DNA of 64,000 nt from NCBI GenBank assembly GCA_035048815.1, contig JAUCBN010000020.1:19497001-19561000 (forward strand). The letters run 5' to 3'. Origin of the DNA: Abelmoschus esculentus. Its lineage: Eukaryota; Streptophyta; Magnoliopsida; Malvales; Malvaceae. Shown in pieces: positions 33,801 through 45,211 of the stretch (its first letter is position 1; each line of letters begins with the position of its first letter). The position numbers and the translations under genes were made by a program. The notes under the pieces are model-generated. The model worked only from the letters and a program-made list of their open reading frames with translations. It ran no database searches and was not told where the DNA came from.

Positions 33801-36800
33801 TTTTTATTGCCATACTGAATTTGCTTGCTTCTGCAGCTCGTTACCAGCCTGCTTTCCTTCTTGCTATGTTTGACGCTAAAGAGGATACTGGTAGTGTGAA
33901 GCAGACAACAAATGAAGCTTTGTCCGGTTCACAGGGATCTGAAACAAGTAGTCTTGTTGATGCCATTCTCCAGTTTGTTGAAAGGTCTAATGATGTTGTC
34001 AATAGCAATCCCTGCATACTACTGAATGTACTTAACTTCTTAAAGTCATTGTGGCATGGGGCTGGTCAGTATACAACCATTTTGGAGAGGCTGAAGAGCT
34101 CTGACAAGTTCTGGAAAGAATTGTCAAATTCTATCTCTCAAAATACTGGCTTGGAAGTTCCTTTGCTCAAAAGCATGAAAGAATCAGAAGTTTCACTCTT
34201 GGGACACAAATACCAGTGTCAATCTGCTATATTGGAAATGATGTCATATGATATGTTCTTGATGAAAAAGTTGATGCATGCTGAATCACTTGTCAAGGAA
34301 CCCCCTGAATCAAATAAGAAAATTGAAGCTGATTATCATGTTGTGAAGAATGTCTTGTCAAATTGGTGTAAGAGCTCTATTCTGGGTAGCTTGATCAAGT
34401 CATACACATCTTATAAATATGACAGTGAAGTGTATTTTCGTGCAAAGGTTGCATTAAGTTCACTCACTGTGCACGTAATGGGAAAACTAGTAGCCGGTGA
34501 TGCTGGTAGTTTGTCTGTATCCTTAGTTGAGAAGATTCATCTTATGTATAAAAACTTGACTGATCAGCCTGCTTTTTCTGAATTGTTGGCCCAATACTCA
34601 CAGCGTGGTTACAGTGAAGGGAAGGAGCTGAAAGCTTTAATATTGAGTGATCTCTATTATCATCTGCAAGGAGAGCTTGAAGGTCGTAAACTTAGTGCCG
34701 GACCTTTTAAAGAACTCTCCCAGTTTCTGATAGAGTCAAAGGTGGTGAAGATTTATGAGAATAAGTGCTGTGTTGATCCTTTTTCAAATGCAGATGATGT
34801 CCATGTGTTTGATCTTGGACGCATAAAAGCAGATTTGGGGTTAGATATGTGGGATTATTCTGAGTGGAAAACATCTAAAGCAATTGCAGAAACAATGTTG
34901 AGCTGCATGCGGGAAGCCAACTCAATGGTGTTGATTGGGAATTCTAAGCTTTCTTCACTGAAGGCTTTAATAACTGTCTTAACTGTGTATGAGGACAGTT
35001 CGCTGGAAAAAACGACTGAGGTTGGAGGAAAGATTCCTGATCAACTGATTTTTTCATGCATGGATCATATATGCCAAAATTTTCTTGACACTTTAGAACC
35101 TTTGTCTCCAGTCCCTGATGTTTCTGAAGATGTCCTTGATTTTCTCACTGCACAGGCAGACTTACTTCTTCATTTCACAAGATCTGTGCGGAAGAGCTTA
35201 TCAATGTCTGTTTGTATTCTTCTCTTAAAGACTTCTGGCACTGGTCTTAAAGTGCTAAGTGACATTAGAATGATAGTTGGTGGGGTGAATAAAACCATGA
35301 AGCTTTTGATAATGTTGATTTTATCAACAACAGAGTTTTGCTGGTCCGACTCTCGTATATCTGGTGTGAAAGACAAAGAGTCTGTTGAAGGGTTTGCTGA
35401 GATTTCTAATATCAGCCTTGGACTGTTACCCATCTTGTGCAACTGTGTTACTGTCGCCGAGTGTCATTGCCTCTGCTTGACTGCTTTGGACTTGATACTA
35501 AAATGTTTCTTGACACCTGATACTTGGTTTCCCATCATCCATAAACATTTGCAATTGGAACATGTTGTTCTGAAACTTCAAGATAAGAATTCTTTTGGAT
35601 CTGTTCCCATACTTTTGAAGTTCTTCTTGACCCTTGCACGTGTAAGAGGAGGTGCTGAAATTCTTCTTAATGCTGGTTTTTTCTCGTCTCTCAAACTTTT
35701 ATTTGCTGACATGTCAGATGGTCAGGTTTCTTCTGTTATTAGTTCTGGTAAAAGACTATCCACTTCATCTGACAAAACTGAGAAGCCTCAACTCATTTGG
35801 GGACTTGGCTTAGCTGTCATCACTGCTATGGTTCATTCTTTAGGAGACAGTTCTTCTAGTGCCGATGATATTGTGGCGAATGTGATACCATACCTATTTT
35901 CTGAGAAAGCCCATATAATTTCTTATTTTCTCAGTGCACCGGATTTTCCATCTGATGATCATGACAAGAAAAGACCACGTGCGCAAAGGACATGGACTTC
36001 CCTTTCTTCTCTAATGGAGACCGAGCAAACTCTCATGCTAATGTGCATCTTGGCACGACATTGGAAATCTTGGGTTAAGGCCATGAGGGATGCAGATTCA
36101 CAATTAAGAGAGATGTCTATTCATCTTCTGGCCTTTATTAGCCGTGGAAATCAGCGCATCGGAGAGGCTCCGAGCCGGACTGCACCTCTCTTATGTCCTC
36201 CTATTCTCAAGGACGAGCTTGATTGCTGCAATAAACCTTCATTTGTAAACAGCAGAAATGGATGGTTTGCTCTTGCACCCCTTGGTTGCGTCTCGAAGGT
36301 GAAATCTGCTGGAATGTCAACTGCTCTTGTTATCAAAGATCAAGCAACTGAAAGTAACAACCATGTTTCACAAACATACTTCTCGGACACTGTTGCCGTT
36401 CAGATATATAAGATTTCATTTCTTTTATTGAAATTTCTCTGTTTACAAGCTGAGGGTGCTGCTAAAAGGGCTGAGGAGTTGGGATATGTTGATCTTGCTC
36501 ATTTTCCGGAACTTCCAATGCCTGAGATTTTACATGGGATACAAGACCAAGCAATTGCTATTGTCACGGAATTATGTGATAATAACAGATTGAAGCAGAT
36601 TGATTCCAAGGTCCAGCAAGTGTGTCTCCTACTTCTTCAAACAATGGAGATGGCCTTGTACTTGGAACTTTGTGTCTTGCAGATTTGTGGAATAAATCCG
36701 ATGCTAGGACGCGTGGAGGACCTTTCAAAGGAAGTCAAAGTATTGATGAAAGCCACGGAGGGGCATGCTTTCCTAAAAGGATCAATGAAGTCCCTGACTC

Positions 36801-36835
36801 AGATAATATCACTCGTCTATCCTGGTATGCTATAA
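30882..36835 (+). CDS. NUP188: Nucleoporin NUP188 (nuclear pore inner-ring scaffold)
   Basis: Two coding exons (30882-31937 and 32030-36835) give about 1,953 residues, the expected size of plant NUP188. It starts MAATAKSVDPSLWWEPFSSL and contains FTLWAEETLLEDNLVLDIVF, both matching Arabidopsis AT4G38760. The rest is alpha-solenoid, rich in Leu and Ser repeats, without transmembrane segments. Family role: a structural scaffold of the nuclear pore inner ring with NUP93/NUP205. Exon 2 begins GAGATTGATCATGTTGG after a CTCAG acceptor and stays open for 4.8 kb. The stop follows LVYPGML. An alternative donor at TATCCTG|GTATGC (about 36825) could replace the last three residues by a downstream exon at 37029. 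No lesion is seen. Confidence 0.93.
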
Positions 36836-37570
36836 ACCATAGCACACCAAGAAGTGTACAGGGCATTCAGCCTTCAGGTAATCTCATATAGATTGAGTAC
36901 TGGCTTTAATATTTTTTTTCTCGGACAGTCTCCACACACGCATTGTTGCCGCCTGTGGATATATTAATTTACAGCCGTTTTGAGTTCGTTTAATCTTATT
37001 CGTTATTGTCGATGTTTTTGTTTTGCAGCAATATTATTTCCAACAGTTGATTAGGAAGCAAAGTGGATGCTTGTCAAATATACAGGGCATTCAACCTATC
37101 TCCAGGTAATCTCATATCATATTGATCGAATATCGACTTTAATATTTTTTCTCGGACACACGTGCATTGTCGTCACCCGTTCGAGTTTATGTTTCGGTTT
37201 ATACACTGTCATTTTATCTCATCCCTGACTGCTACTATTTTAATGTATAAATCATTTTACAGTCATTTTGAGTTCACTTAATTGTCACCTGACCGTTTCC
37301 CCCTCCAATAACAGCTATGAATAGCAAGGCTTTCCTCCAGTTTTTATGTACTTGCAGACGCAATCCATGCTCTTCTTTGTCATCTTCCTTCTGTGGAAAC
37401 TGCCGGTTTTTCTCGAGAGAAAAGAGTCATTTCGGTTCCATCTTCTTGGTTCGGTGTATAAATGTTGTATTAACTTTGAAAGCGATATTCCTTGTAGACA
37501 TCGTTGTTCGAATCCAAATTATTGAGGAGAGTAAATCAAGGTGGCTAAATTAAGGGATAAATCTTAAAAA
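36836..37570 (+). other. NUP188 3' UTR, probably spliced, with an internal duplication
   Basis: Bases 36857-36952 and 37081-37175 are diverged direct copies. Both hold TACAGGGCATTCA, then CAGGTAATCTCATAT, then a TTTAATATTTTTT run with CTCGGACA. A second shared piece (TTACAG.C.TTTTGAGTTC) is at about 36968 and 37257. Each copy offers a CAG|GTAATC donor, and acceptors TTTTGCAG (37028) and AATAACAG (37313) follow. A spliced 3' UTR is therefore likely. Confidence 0.6.
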
Positions 37571-37589
37571 TAAATTCAAAGTGGATTAT

Positions 37590-38025
37590 AATAATTAGGG
37601 GTTTATTATTCAGTTTTAATTAAATAATCGATTGAATCAATTTTTTTTAGTTAATTCGGTCAATTAATTTTAGGTAGAATCGATTAATGGTTAATTTTTC
37701 AAGGAAAATTTAGTTATTGGTTAATTCAATTCAAAATCAGTTAATTAATCAAGTTATCAAAAAATATTATATTTTTATTAAATTTTTATTAAATTAGCAT
37801 AAAATAAAGTTTAGTGACTAAAAAAATCATTTTAAGCATAATTTAATTACCTATTATATAATTTACACAATTTTTAATAATAAATTTTTTATAATTTAAA
37901 AACTAATCAAAATAAATTTGCTTCAGTTATGATTAATTTGATTTAATTAACGGTTAAAGTTTTAAAATTTTTAGTTAATTAGGTTCCGTTACTAATTGAA
38001 TTAATTGATGTATACCCTTACTACT
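37590..38025. repeat. Dispersed AT-rich repeat, copy 2 (inverted relative to copy 1)
   Basis: Reverse-complement relative of 13385-13830. Shared pieces include TTATTCAGTTTTAATT near its left end, GGTTAATTTTTCAA, TTTAGTGACTAAAAAAAT and ATTATATAATTTACA. The ends AATTAGGGGTTTATTATTCA and ...TTGATGTATACCCTTAC are only weakly inverted. It sits between the NUP188 3' end and the GH1 pseudogene. Confidence 0.65.
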
Positions 38026-40732
38026 AATCTTATAAAAAGAATCTATGATTTTAAATACAACATAAGGATTAGATATTAACAAATAATTAGGATAAAACAC
38101 TATTTATTGATTGTTTGAATTTGTTCATATTGTAGGACACTTGCTTTAACATCTTTATTTTGTTACTCCTGTAATAAAATCATGGTACCATTTGGCAGAA
38201 TCCTTCTGCGAACGGGCAAGGCTCTTGAAATCAACACGATAAAGCCCATATCTGACGGTGTATCCTTCACCCCATTCAAAACTATCAAGTAAACTATAAT
38301 AGAAATATCCTTTCACAATAACACCACTCCTGGATAATTAACAAAATAAACACACATTAAGCAATTTTTTTCATTAAAAATCTAAAATGATATATAAGAA
38401 TGAAACTCACTTGATTGCATTTTGAAGATGGTACAAATGTTTCTGAACAAATTCGATTCGAATATCGTCTTTTAATGTTTGAGAAATCGAAACATTGTCG
38501 TCACTTTTCTCCGTATAACCTAAACCAGATCATTAAGAACGTGCAATTGTAATGATGAATAAAGAAAAGGTATTGAATGTGAAATTAGAACGATTTTTCG
38601 AACCATTCTCAGTAATGTAGATTGTGTAAGGTTTGTACTGTAGTTTTCCTCCATGAACTTCAAAATCTTATAAAGCCCTTCGGGATAAACGTAAATAAAT
38701 ACACTTCCTCCCGCGTTTGGACCGATAAGAACACCATCTTTCTCCACTGTTACAAGAACACGACACCGAAAATCAATATTCGAGTTTGATTCGGTTCGTT
38801 AAGAACTTGAACTGAGCTCAATCGAGTTGAATATGCGAGATTAATTATTACCTGTGACATTTACATTAGGATCTACCAAGTAGCTAATTGGTGCAGCATT
38901 TGGAGTAGGTGGGATGTCTTTAGCATATCTTGAGCTGTAATAATTGATACCTATGAAATCATAAGATCCTTTCACAAGCTCTTTCTCTTCTTCTGTGAAA
39001 ACAGGTAGCCTCTCCTTCACCAATCTTCTCATGCTTTCTGGGTATTCTCCTCGAACCAGTGGCTCCATGAACCTGTAACCGATCCGGTTTCGTTAAAAAA
39101 TCCGATTCATGGTTCGTAAATGTGGTTCAAAACACAGGATACTAACCATCCCAACTCAAAATCAATGGATCTCTTTGCTGCCTCTAGATCAAGTGATGTG
39201 TTTGAATATGGCTCAAAATACTGTGCAACAAGGCTTATTCCAATTTGTCCCCCTTGGGTTGCCTATCAGACCAAATTCCACAACCAAATCGTGTCGGATA
39301 CTCATCTAGTCTAAGTACCATAAGCTATGTGATAGCTTTTACCTGGTACTTGTGTCTGTAAAGATCAGCAGCCGTTGCATGGGCAAGAAGGAGGTTATGG
39401 GAAACAATGTAAGGTTCAGTTGCTGCATTCCCAGCGGGACACATCTTTCTGTCTGAACATCTTCCTGGTGGACCCGTTCCCAAGGCATGTCCCATTTTAG
39501 CCATAATCAGTGGCTCATTAATTGTAATCCAGTTTTTAACACGATCCCCAAATGTTTTGAAACAAATGTCAGCATAGTCCTTGAAGTCATTTCAGGAAAG
39601 AAGAGAACAAATCAGTGACCTTCAGGCTTCAATTACACTTATTACATGTTCCAAACAACGATGAAAGATGATTCAATTACGAGGGATGTGGCTCGGTCTC
39701 TGGTTACAGACAATATAAAAGTATGCATGAACGGACTGAGGAGGTGTTCGAGGACTCAATCCTGTATGTTTTTAATATAATTTCTTAATAATTTAAATTT
39801 CTTTATATAAATCTTGTGTCCGACCCTAAAATTAAGGTTGTATAATAGTAACTTACACAATCGTGTGATTTAAGAATCCTCCATACTTTTTTTCAAGGGC
39901 TTCTGGTTGATAAAAGTGCATTAGTGTGACAAAGGGCTTGATGCCGTTTGTCAAGGAATTAATTATACAAAGGAATTAGTAATAAACTCGAATAAAAATC
40001 TAAGATTAATTATGGTAAATCGGCAATTAATCACCATTTTTAATCAACTCATCAAGGAAACAGTTGTAATGATCAATGCCCTCTTGATTTATTCCACCAG
40101 TCAGAGTGCCATCTAAATAAATAAATAAATAATGTAACATTTTCATTATATGAACCAATAAAAAACCAAGAATTTGATTAAATTAAAGATGATATTACCA
40201 GGCAAAATCCTTGTCCAAGGAATGGAAAATCTATACGAATCAACACCAAGATCTTTCAAAATCGATACATCCTCCTGGAAATACATTTAATATTTCTATA
40301 ATAAATTAGTAACATCCGACTAAATTCTTGTTTCATTTACATGTTCGATTCGAATTTGACTGTTAAATACGTATTTATATTCGATATAAATAATTTAAAT
40401 ATTTATTTTTAATGTATTAAATAAAATACCAAGTGAGAAAAATATTACCTTGTATCGGTTATATGAATCAGCTGCAACATCCAAATTACTTCTGTCCATT
40501 ATTTTGTCTGAAAACCACAATTAAAATGATACTTCTTAGTATTTGTTAGCTTCAGGTTAGTCTTATAAGAACAACAAATCATGTTGGCAACCTGGGAATT
40601 CCCTAATAAATTGGTCCCAAGCACTTGGCCCTTTCCCTCCTGATTTAGATGATCCTTCAATCTGCATCCAGTGTAATTACTACAATTATTGATAAAATAG
40701 AAAAAAAAAAAAAATCATATACCCATATTTAT

Positions 40733-41088
40733 CATATTTACGTTTGGATCATTTAATTATGGGTAGAGTTACATTTGAGTCACCTAATTATTAAAAGTTA
40801 TATTCGGATCACTCAATTATAGGTAAGTTTACAATTGGATCACTCTTCATATTTAAAAAAGTACATCAATTTGGTTGTTTTTTCTTCCAAATCACTTGTA
40901 TACCCTTGCTAACATTAGAACACTTCATTTAAAATCATTAACTAATCTAATACACGAATTGATAAAACTTTTTTTAAAGTGACACAAATATAACATTATC
41001 TATAATTGAGTGATCTAAATATAATTTTACCCATAATTAAATAACTTAAATATAACTTTTAATAATTGAGTAACCCAAATATAAATAG
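40733..41088. mobile_element. Foldback MITE-like element in intron 2 of the GH1 pseudogene
   Basis: The left arm (about 40733-40850) and right arm (about 40975-41088) are diverged inverted repeats built of ~35-base subunits such as TTGGATCACTCAATTAT and AATAATTGAGTAACCCAAAT. There is no coding capacity. Length (~355 bases), long inverted arms and AT content fit a miniature inverted-repeat transposable element. Target-site duplication is not clear. Confidence 0.6.
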
Positions 41089-41448
41089 TATGCAAGCGTG
41101 AATACAGAGTTGGAGCAACATAAATAATGTACAGAAATGAAAAAAGAAATCACAAATATATTAATTAATTTTAGGGTTTAAAGATTCAGTTTATGGTTTA
41201 TGAGTTATGAATTATAGTTAAAACTTAGAATTAAAACGTTTGTAGAAACCTTTTATATACATGACCAGTGTATCGAATATAAATCTTAAACCCTATTTAT
41301 ATTCAGTATTATCATATTTAGCTAACCTGAGCAGCAGCAGTCGATGCTCCGAAAACAAAATCCTCTGGAAAATCAGACCTCTTTACATTTACGTATTCTT
41401 TTAAAGGTTCTGCATGAAAAGCACTAAACGTGTTAAAAAAAGAATTAT

Positions 41449-41466
41449 AAAAAAAAAAAAAAAAAA
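41449..41466. repeat. A18 homopolymer in intron 1 of the GH1 pseudogene
   Basis: Eighteen A on the plus strand, equal to a T18 tract on the sense strand of the 92-base first intron. It forms part of the polypyrimidine tract before the exon 2 acceptor. Confidence 0.9.
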
Positions 41467-41597
41467 CTATAAAAGTAGAGAGACAAGGGAAATAGACAAA
41501 CGTTGGGCATGGACAGACAAACAAGTTATCAAAAGAAAGATGAAATTCTTAATCAGACAGTCAAGTAAATTTGGAGTTGGTAAAATCGACAACATTT

Positions 41598-41626
41598 TTA
41601 ATCTCGAAACTTTGTTTCGAGATTAA
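41598..41626. repeat. Perfect 13-bp inverted repeat next to the GH1 start codon
   Basis: TTAATCTCGAAAC (41598-41610), loop TTT, then its exact reverse complement (41614-41626). On the minus strand this hairpin ends two bases before the ATG at 41595, so it would lie in the mRNA leader. Confidence 0.9.
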
Positions 41627-42357
41627 TATGTTCAGATTCGGTGTGTATAAATGTTGGGGATGAACCTCTTCTTATATATAACAATATTTTTTATATATGT
41701 TATTTTAATAACTAAATTACCCCTAAAATAAACAAATTTTGTTTGAAACTCTCCAAATTATCGAACACCATAGGCTTGAAATGGAATTTCTTTAAATAAC
41801 CCTAAAACAAAAAATATTTCTAATAATATATTGATTTATCTTAATATACCGGTCAATATCGAATTTATATTTTATTTTTAAAAATATATATGTTTAAATA
41901 AAATTAAAGTATTTTTTCAATTATCAATATTAAATCGTCCCAACTTGCATTGAATCTCTTAATTTAGACCTTTTATTTTACATAACTAACCAACTAACTA
42001 ACCACCCTCTTTTTGCAAACCTCAAAACAAGCTTTAATCCCAAAAATATATGTTAATCGTATATGAAATATCCACGATTCCTTTCGAGAAAAAAATAATA
42101 TACGATTTTGAATTATCAATAATATCGAATATCGAATAGTGTGTGATACGGATATATTCGATTAATTAGAACTTGTTGAGTGTAATATAAAGACTTGATC
42201 ATTTGCAATATATTCCAATTTGATCTCCATTTTCATTTCCTTGGCATCTTCAATATCTAACCATCAGTTTCTTCTACAACCCTAACAATCATACGTTCTC
42301 CATTGCCAAAGCTTTGAAATTACAGCCATTTGAGATAATAATTAGTTGTTAAGGAAA
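41627..42357. other. Divergent upstream region of the GH1 pseudogene and MO25
   Basis: AT-rich region between two divergently read genes. The right ~180 bases (42180-42357) are likely MO25 leader, C/T-rich around 42230-42300. No additional gene. Confidence 0.45.
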
Positions 42358-45211
42358 ATGAAAGGGTTATTCAAGTCCAAGCCTCGGACACCGGTCGAGA
42401 TGGTGCAGTATCTGCACGAGCTTCTTCTTTTCGTACTCGGCAATACTGAGACCCGCGAAAAGAAACGAGCGGAGAAGGTTTTTCTTTGCCATTGCTAATT
42501 CTCGTTGCCCGATCAGACGGGAGTATAGTATATGATTGTTGATGATCAGAAATTTTCCGATAATCAACAATGATCTTCTGGATACGTCCATGTCGGATAC
42601 AATTCGTATGTTTTGATATATTAAATTGTGTTTGCAGATCGCAGAGCTGGATAAATTAATACTGGATATAAGAACTGTTCTTTTCGGAGATGGACAAATG
42701 GAGCCAAATGCAGAATCTTGTGCACAATTAACCAAAGAGTTTTTCCAAAATGATACGTTTCGACTTCTCATCAATTGTCTTCCATGCTTGGATTCTGGTG
42801 TAAGCGTTCAAATCTCTAAGAATTATGTAATATGAAACTATGAATCCATCTTTGATTCGTTTGGATTATGAGTTTCGGATCTTGAATCGATTTGCAGGCC
42901 CGTCAAAATGCTACCCATGTGATTGCAAATTTACAAAGACAAAAGGTGAATTCAAAAGTAATTGCTTCTGAGTATCTGGGAAACAACTTGGATATCATGA
43001 ATACTTTGTTACCAGGGTAAGATTTTTTCTTGAAATATTCAATTTTGATGTATATTCGGCATCAAAATACTGGCATTCGAGTCTCGAGTAACAGTATATT
43101 TGAAAGATGATTGTATGAAGAAATGGAATCGAATTTTGAGTAATAACTGGTTATGTTTGTTTGCAAATCAGTTATGAAAACGATGATATTGCATGGACTT
43201 ATGGTTCAATCTTAAGGGAGTGCATCCGCCATCAGAATGTTGCTAGGTGAGAAAATAAAAAGGTTAATCTGTGATTGTTTCTTCGAAGTGTTTGACAAAA
43301 TGCTTCACAGAAATGTTATATCTGAAACTTAAGCAGAATTTGTGTTGATAAAGATCAAACATATGAATTAACATGGTTAATCTTCAACACTGATTTGCTG
43401 CCAATTCTTTCATAATCCATTATGTGCAAAGAATTAAAAGGAATATAGGTATAATCTTCCCAACATATGAAAGACTCTAAGAAAGGAATCAAACAATATC
43501 CAACACTCCCCTGTTACCGGAACCAGGCATCCTAGCACAAATTATTGAATTTGAAACCAGAGCTGCTTATTTGCATATATAGTTATAGTTATGGTGGGTT
43601 GATTTTACAGGTATGTCTTGGAATCAGACCATATGAAGAAGTTCTTTGTATATCTGCAGAATCCAAATTTCGACATAGCATCAGATGTTCAAGCCACTTT
43701 TAAAGTTGAGTACCATTTTGTTTTCTTCTTTTTATGTGTGTGTTTTAGTTCATAATCACGCGAAAAATGTAAGCATGAACTCCTGAGTGACACACAAAAA
43801 CATTTCTGCAGGAGCTTTTGACAAGGCATAAATCTACTGTGGCTGAATTTCTTTCTGCAAATTATGACTGGGTAAAGTGCTGATTCAATATATACATATA
43901 TATATGTATGTATATCTATTTATAAATATAATCATATTGAGTAATATAAGAACATGTTCAGAACTCAGAAGTATGAACTCATGATTCATGTGATTGTTTT
44001 AGTTTTGCATAGCTATTAGTCGGATCATACATAGATACATGCATATATTGCTGGGAAGAAAGAGCCGCTTCCCCCTTGAGATCACCTTGAGCTTATAAAC
44101 AGAAACATAAAGACCACAATGACTGAAAAAAAATATTTGAAACCACAAAATAACACCGAAACATAATGTTGGCAACCACCATTTAAATCTCCGGTGAAAA
44201 TGGTATATTCTTGCAGTTTTTCCATGAATACAACACTAAACTGCTGCAATCGGAAAGTTACATCACCAGGCGACATGCTGTGAAGGTATATGAACTCTGG
44301 GTTCTCAAAATAAAGTGAATTTAACAACTTTATCATCATTTCTTTTGATTTTGCAATGTCACAGCTCCTTGGAGATATGTTGTTAGATCGCTCAAATTCA
44401 GCTGTGATGGTTCGTTATGTGACTTCCTTGGAACACATAAGGATCATGATGAATCTTCTTAGGGTACTCTTTCTCCTTATGTATATATACATATATGTAT
44501 ATATTTCAGTCTGATCATTTTGGCTCACCAATTTGCAGGATTCAAACAAGACAATAAAACTAGATACATTTCATGTGTTCAAGGTAAATGAATGATTAAT
44601 CTCCCACACAGACACTTTCTTGCTCCTAAACTACTTGAGTTTGTTTCGAATAAAACCCAATTAAGTTCAAGTTAAGTTCAAAAGAGTTTGAGATTGAACT
44701 TAAAAAATCAAATTTAGTTTCTATTAGATAAACAAACTTAATTGAACTTCTCTCGAACAAAACATAAACCCCAAACAAGTTAAGTTCAAGTTTGAGTTCG
44801 ACTCGATTCAATCGCACCCTATTTTTATAATTGCATGTAGTGCCTTTCTGTTGTTTTATTTAACATTTATAGTTTTGTTTCATATTTGATAGCTATTCGT
44901 TGCAAATCAAAACAAGCCTCCAGAGATCATAAGTGTTCTTGTCACAAATAGAAGCAAACTTCTTCGGTTCTTCAGCGAATTCAATATTGATAAAGGTAAT
45001 ACATGCATATGTACGTACATACATACATGTATATATTGAAATTAAATCTTAATTTAAACTATTAATATGATGTAAAATTGTTGATAAATTCTGGTAAATA
45101 TATGTTGCAGATGATGAACAGTTCGAATCCGACAAATGTCAAATCATCAGAGAGATTGCTACCTTGCAGCAACCCACGGATCGGCCATGCCAAGATTTAG
45201 ATTCTTTGTAA
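42358..45211 (+). CDS. MO25: MO25-like protein (CAB39 scaffold)
   Basis: Eleven exons: 42358-42477, 42638-42799, 42898-43016, 43172-43246, 43611-43704, 43812-43871, 44217-44285, 44365-44463, 44539-44583, 44893-44995, 45111-45211. They join without frame loss to 348 residues. The start MKGLFKSKPRTPVEMVQYL, the SILRECIRH motif, the block YDWFFHEYNTKLLQS(E)SYITRR and LLGDMLLDRSN.AVM..Y are diagnostic of MO25. It is an Armadillo-like helical scaffold that in animals activates LKB1 with STRAD and in plants and fungi supports germinal-centre (SIK1/Ste20-type) kinases in cell polarity and division. It should be cytosolic: no signal or membrane segment. The many short introns agree with plant MO25 genes. 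Confidence 0.95.

Larger units (their letters stand above)
38155..41595 (-). pseudogene. GH1 beta-glucosidase pseudogene (13 exons, three lesions)
   Basis: Exons on the minus strand: 41502-41595, 41327-41409, 40592-40661, 40449-40507, 40199-40274, 40035-40112, 39857-39944, 39343-39592, 39147-39262, 38852-39072, 38604-38746, 38411-38519, 38155-38329. All 13 match the plant GH1 exon plan and together would give a ~500-residue secreted enzyme: signal peptide MLSILPTPNLLDCLIKNFIF, then DFPEDFVFGASTAAAQ, the acid/base motif TINEP and the nucleophile motif ITENG. Three faults stand out. Exons 7 and 8 lack AG acceptors (CG at 39945-39946 and TG at 39593-39594 in sense). A one-base loss near 38625-38640 puts ITENG out of frame. 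The substrate cannot be predicted. Confidence 0.85.

Noticed and set aside
36622..36891. 89-codon plus-strand frame crossing the NUP188 stop
   Set aside because: Out of frame with the conserved NUP188 C-terminus; a chance overlap.
44626..44825. Repeat-like stretch with GTTCAAGTTAAGTTCAA in a MO25 intron
   Set aside because: Short internal similarity is present, but I could not define ends or inverted repeats well enough to call an element.
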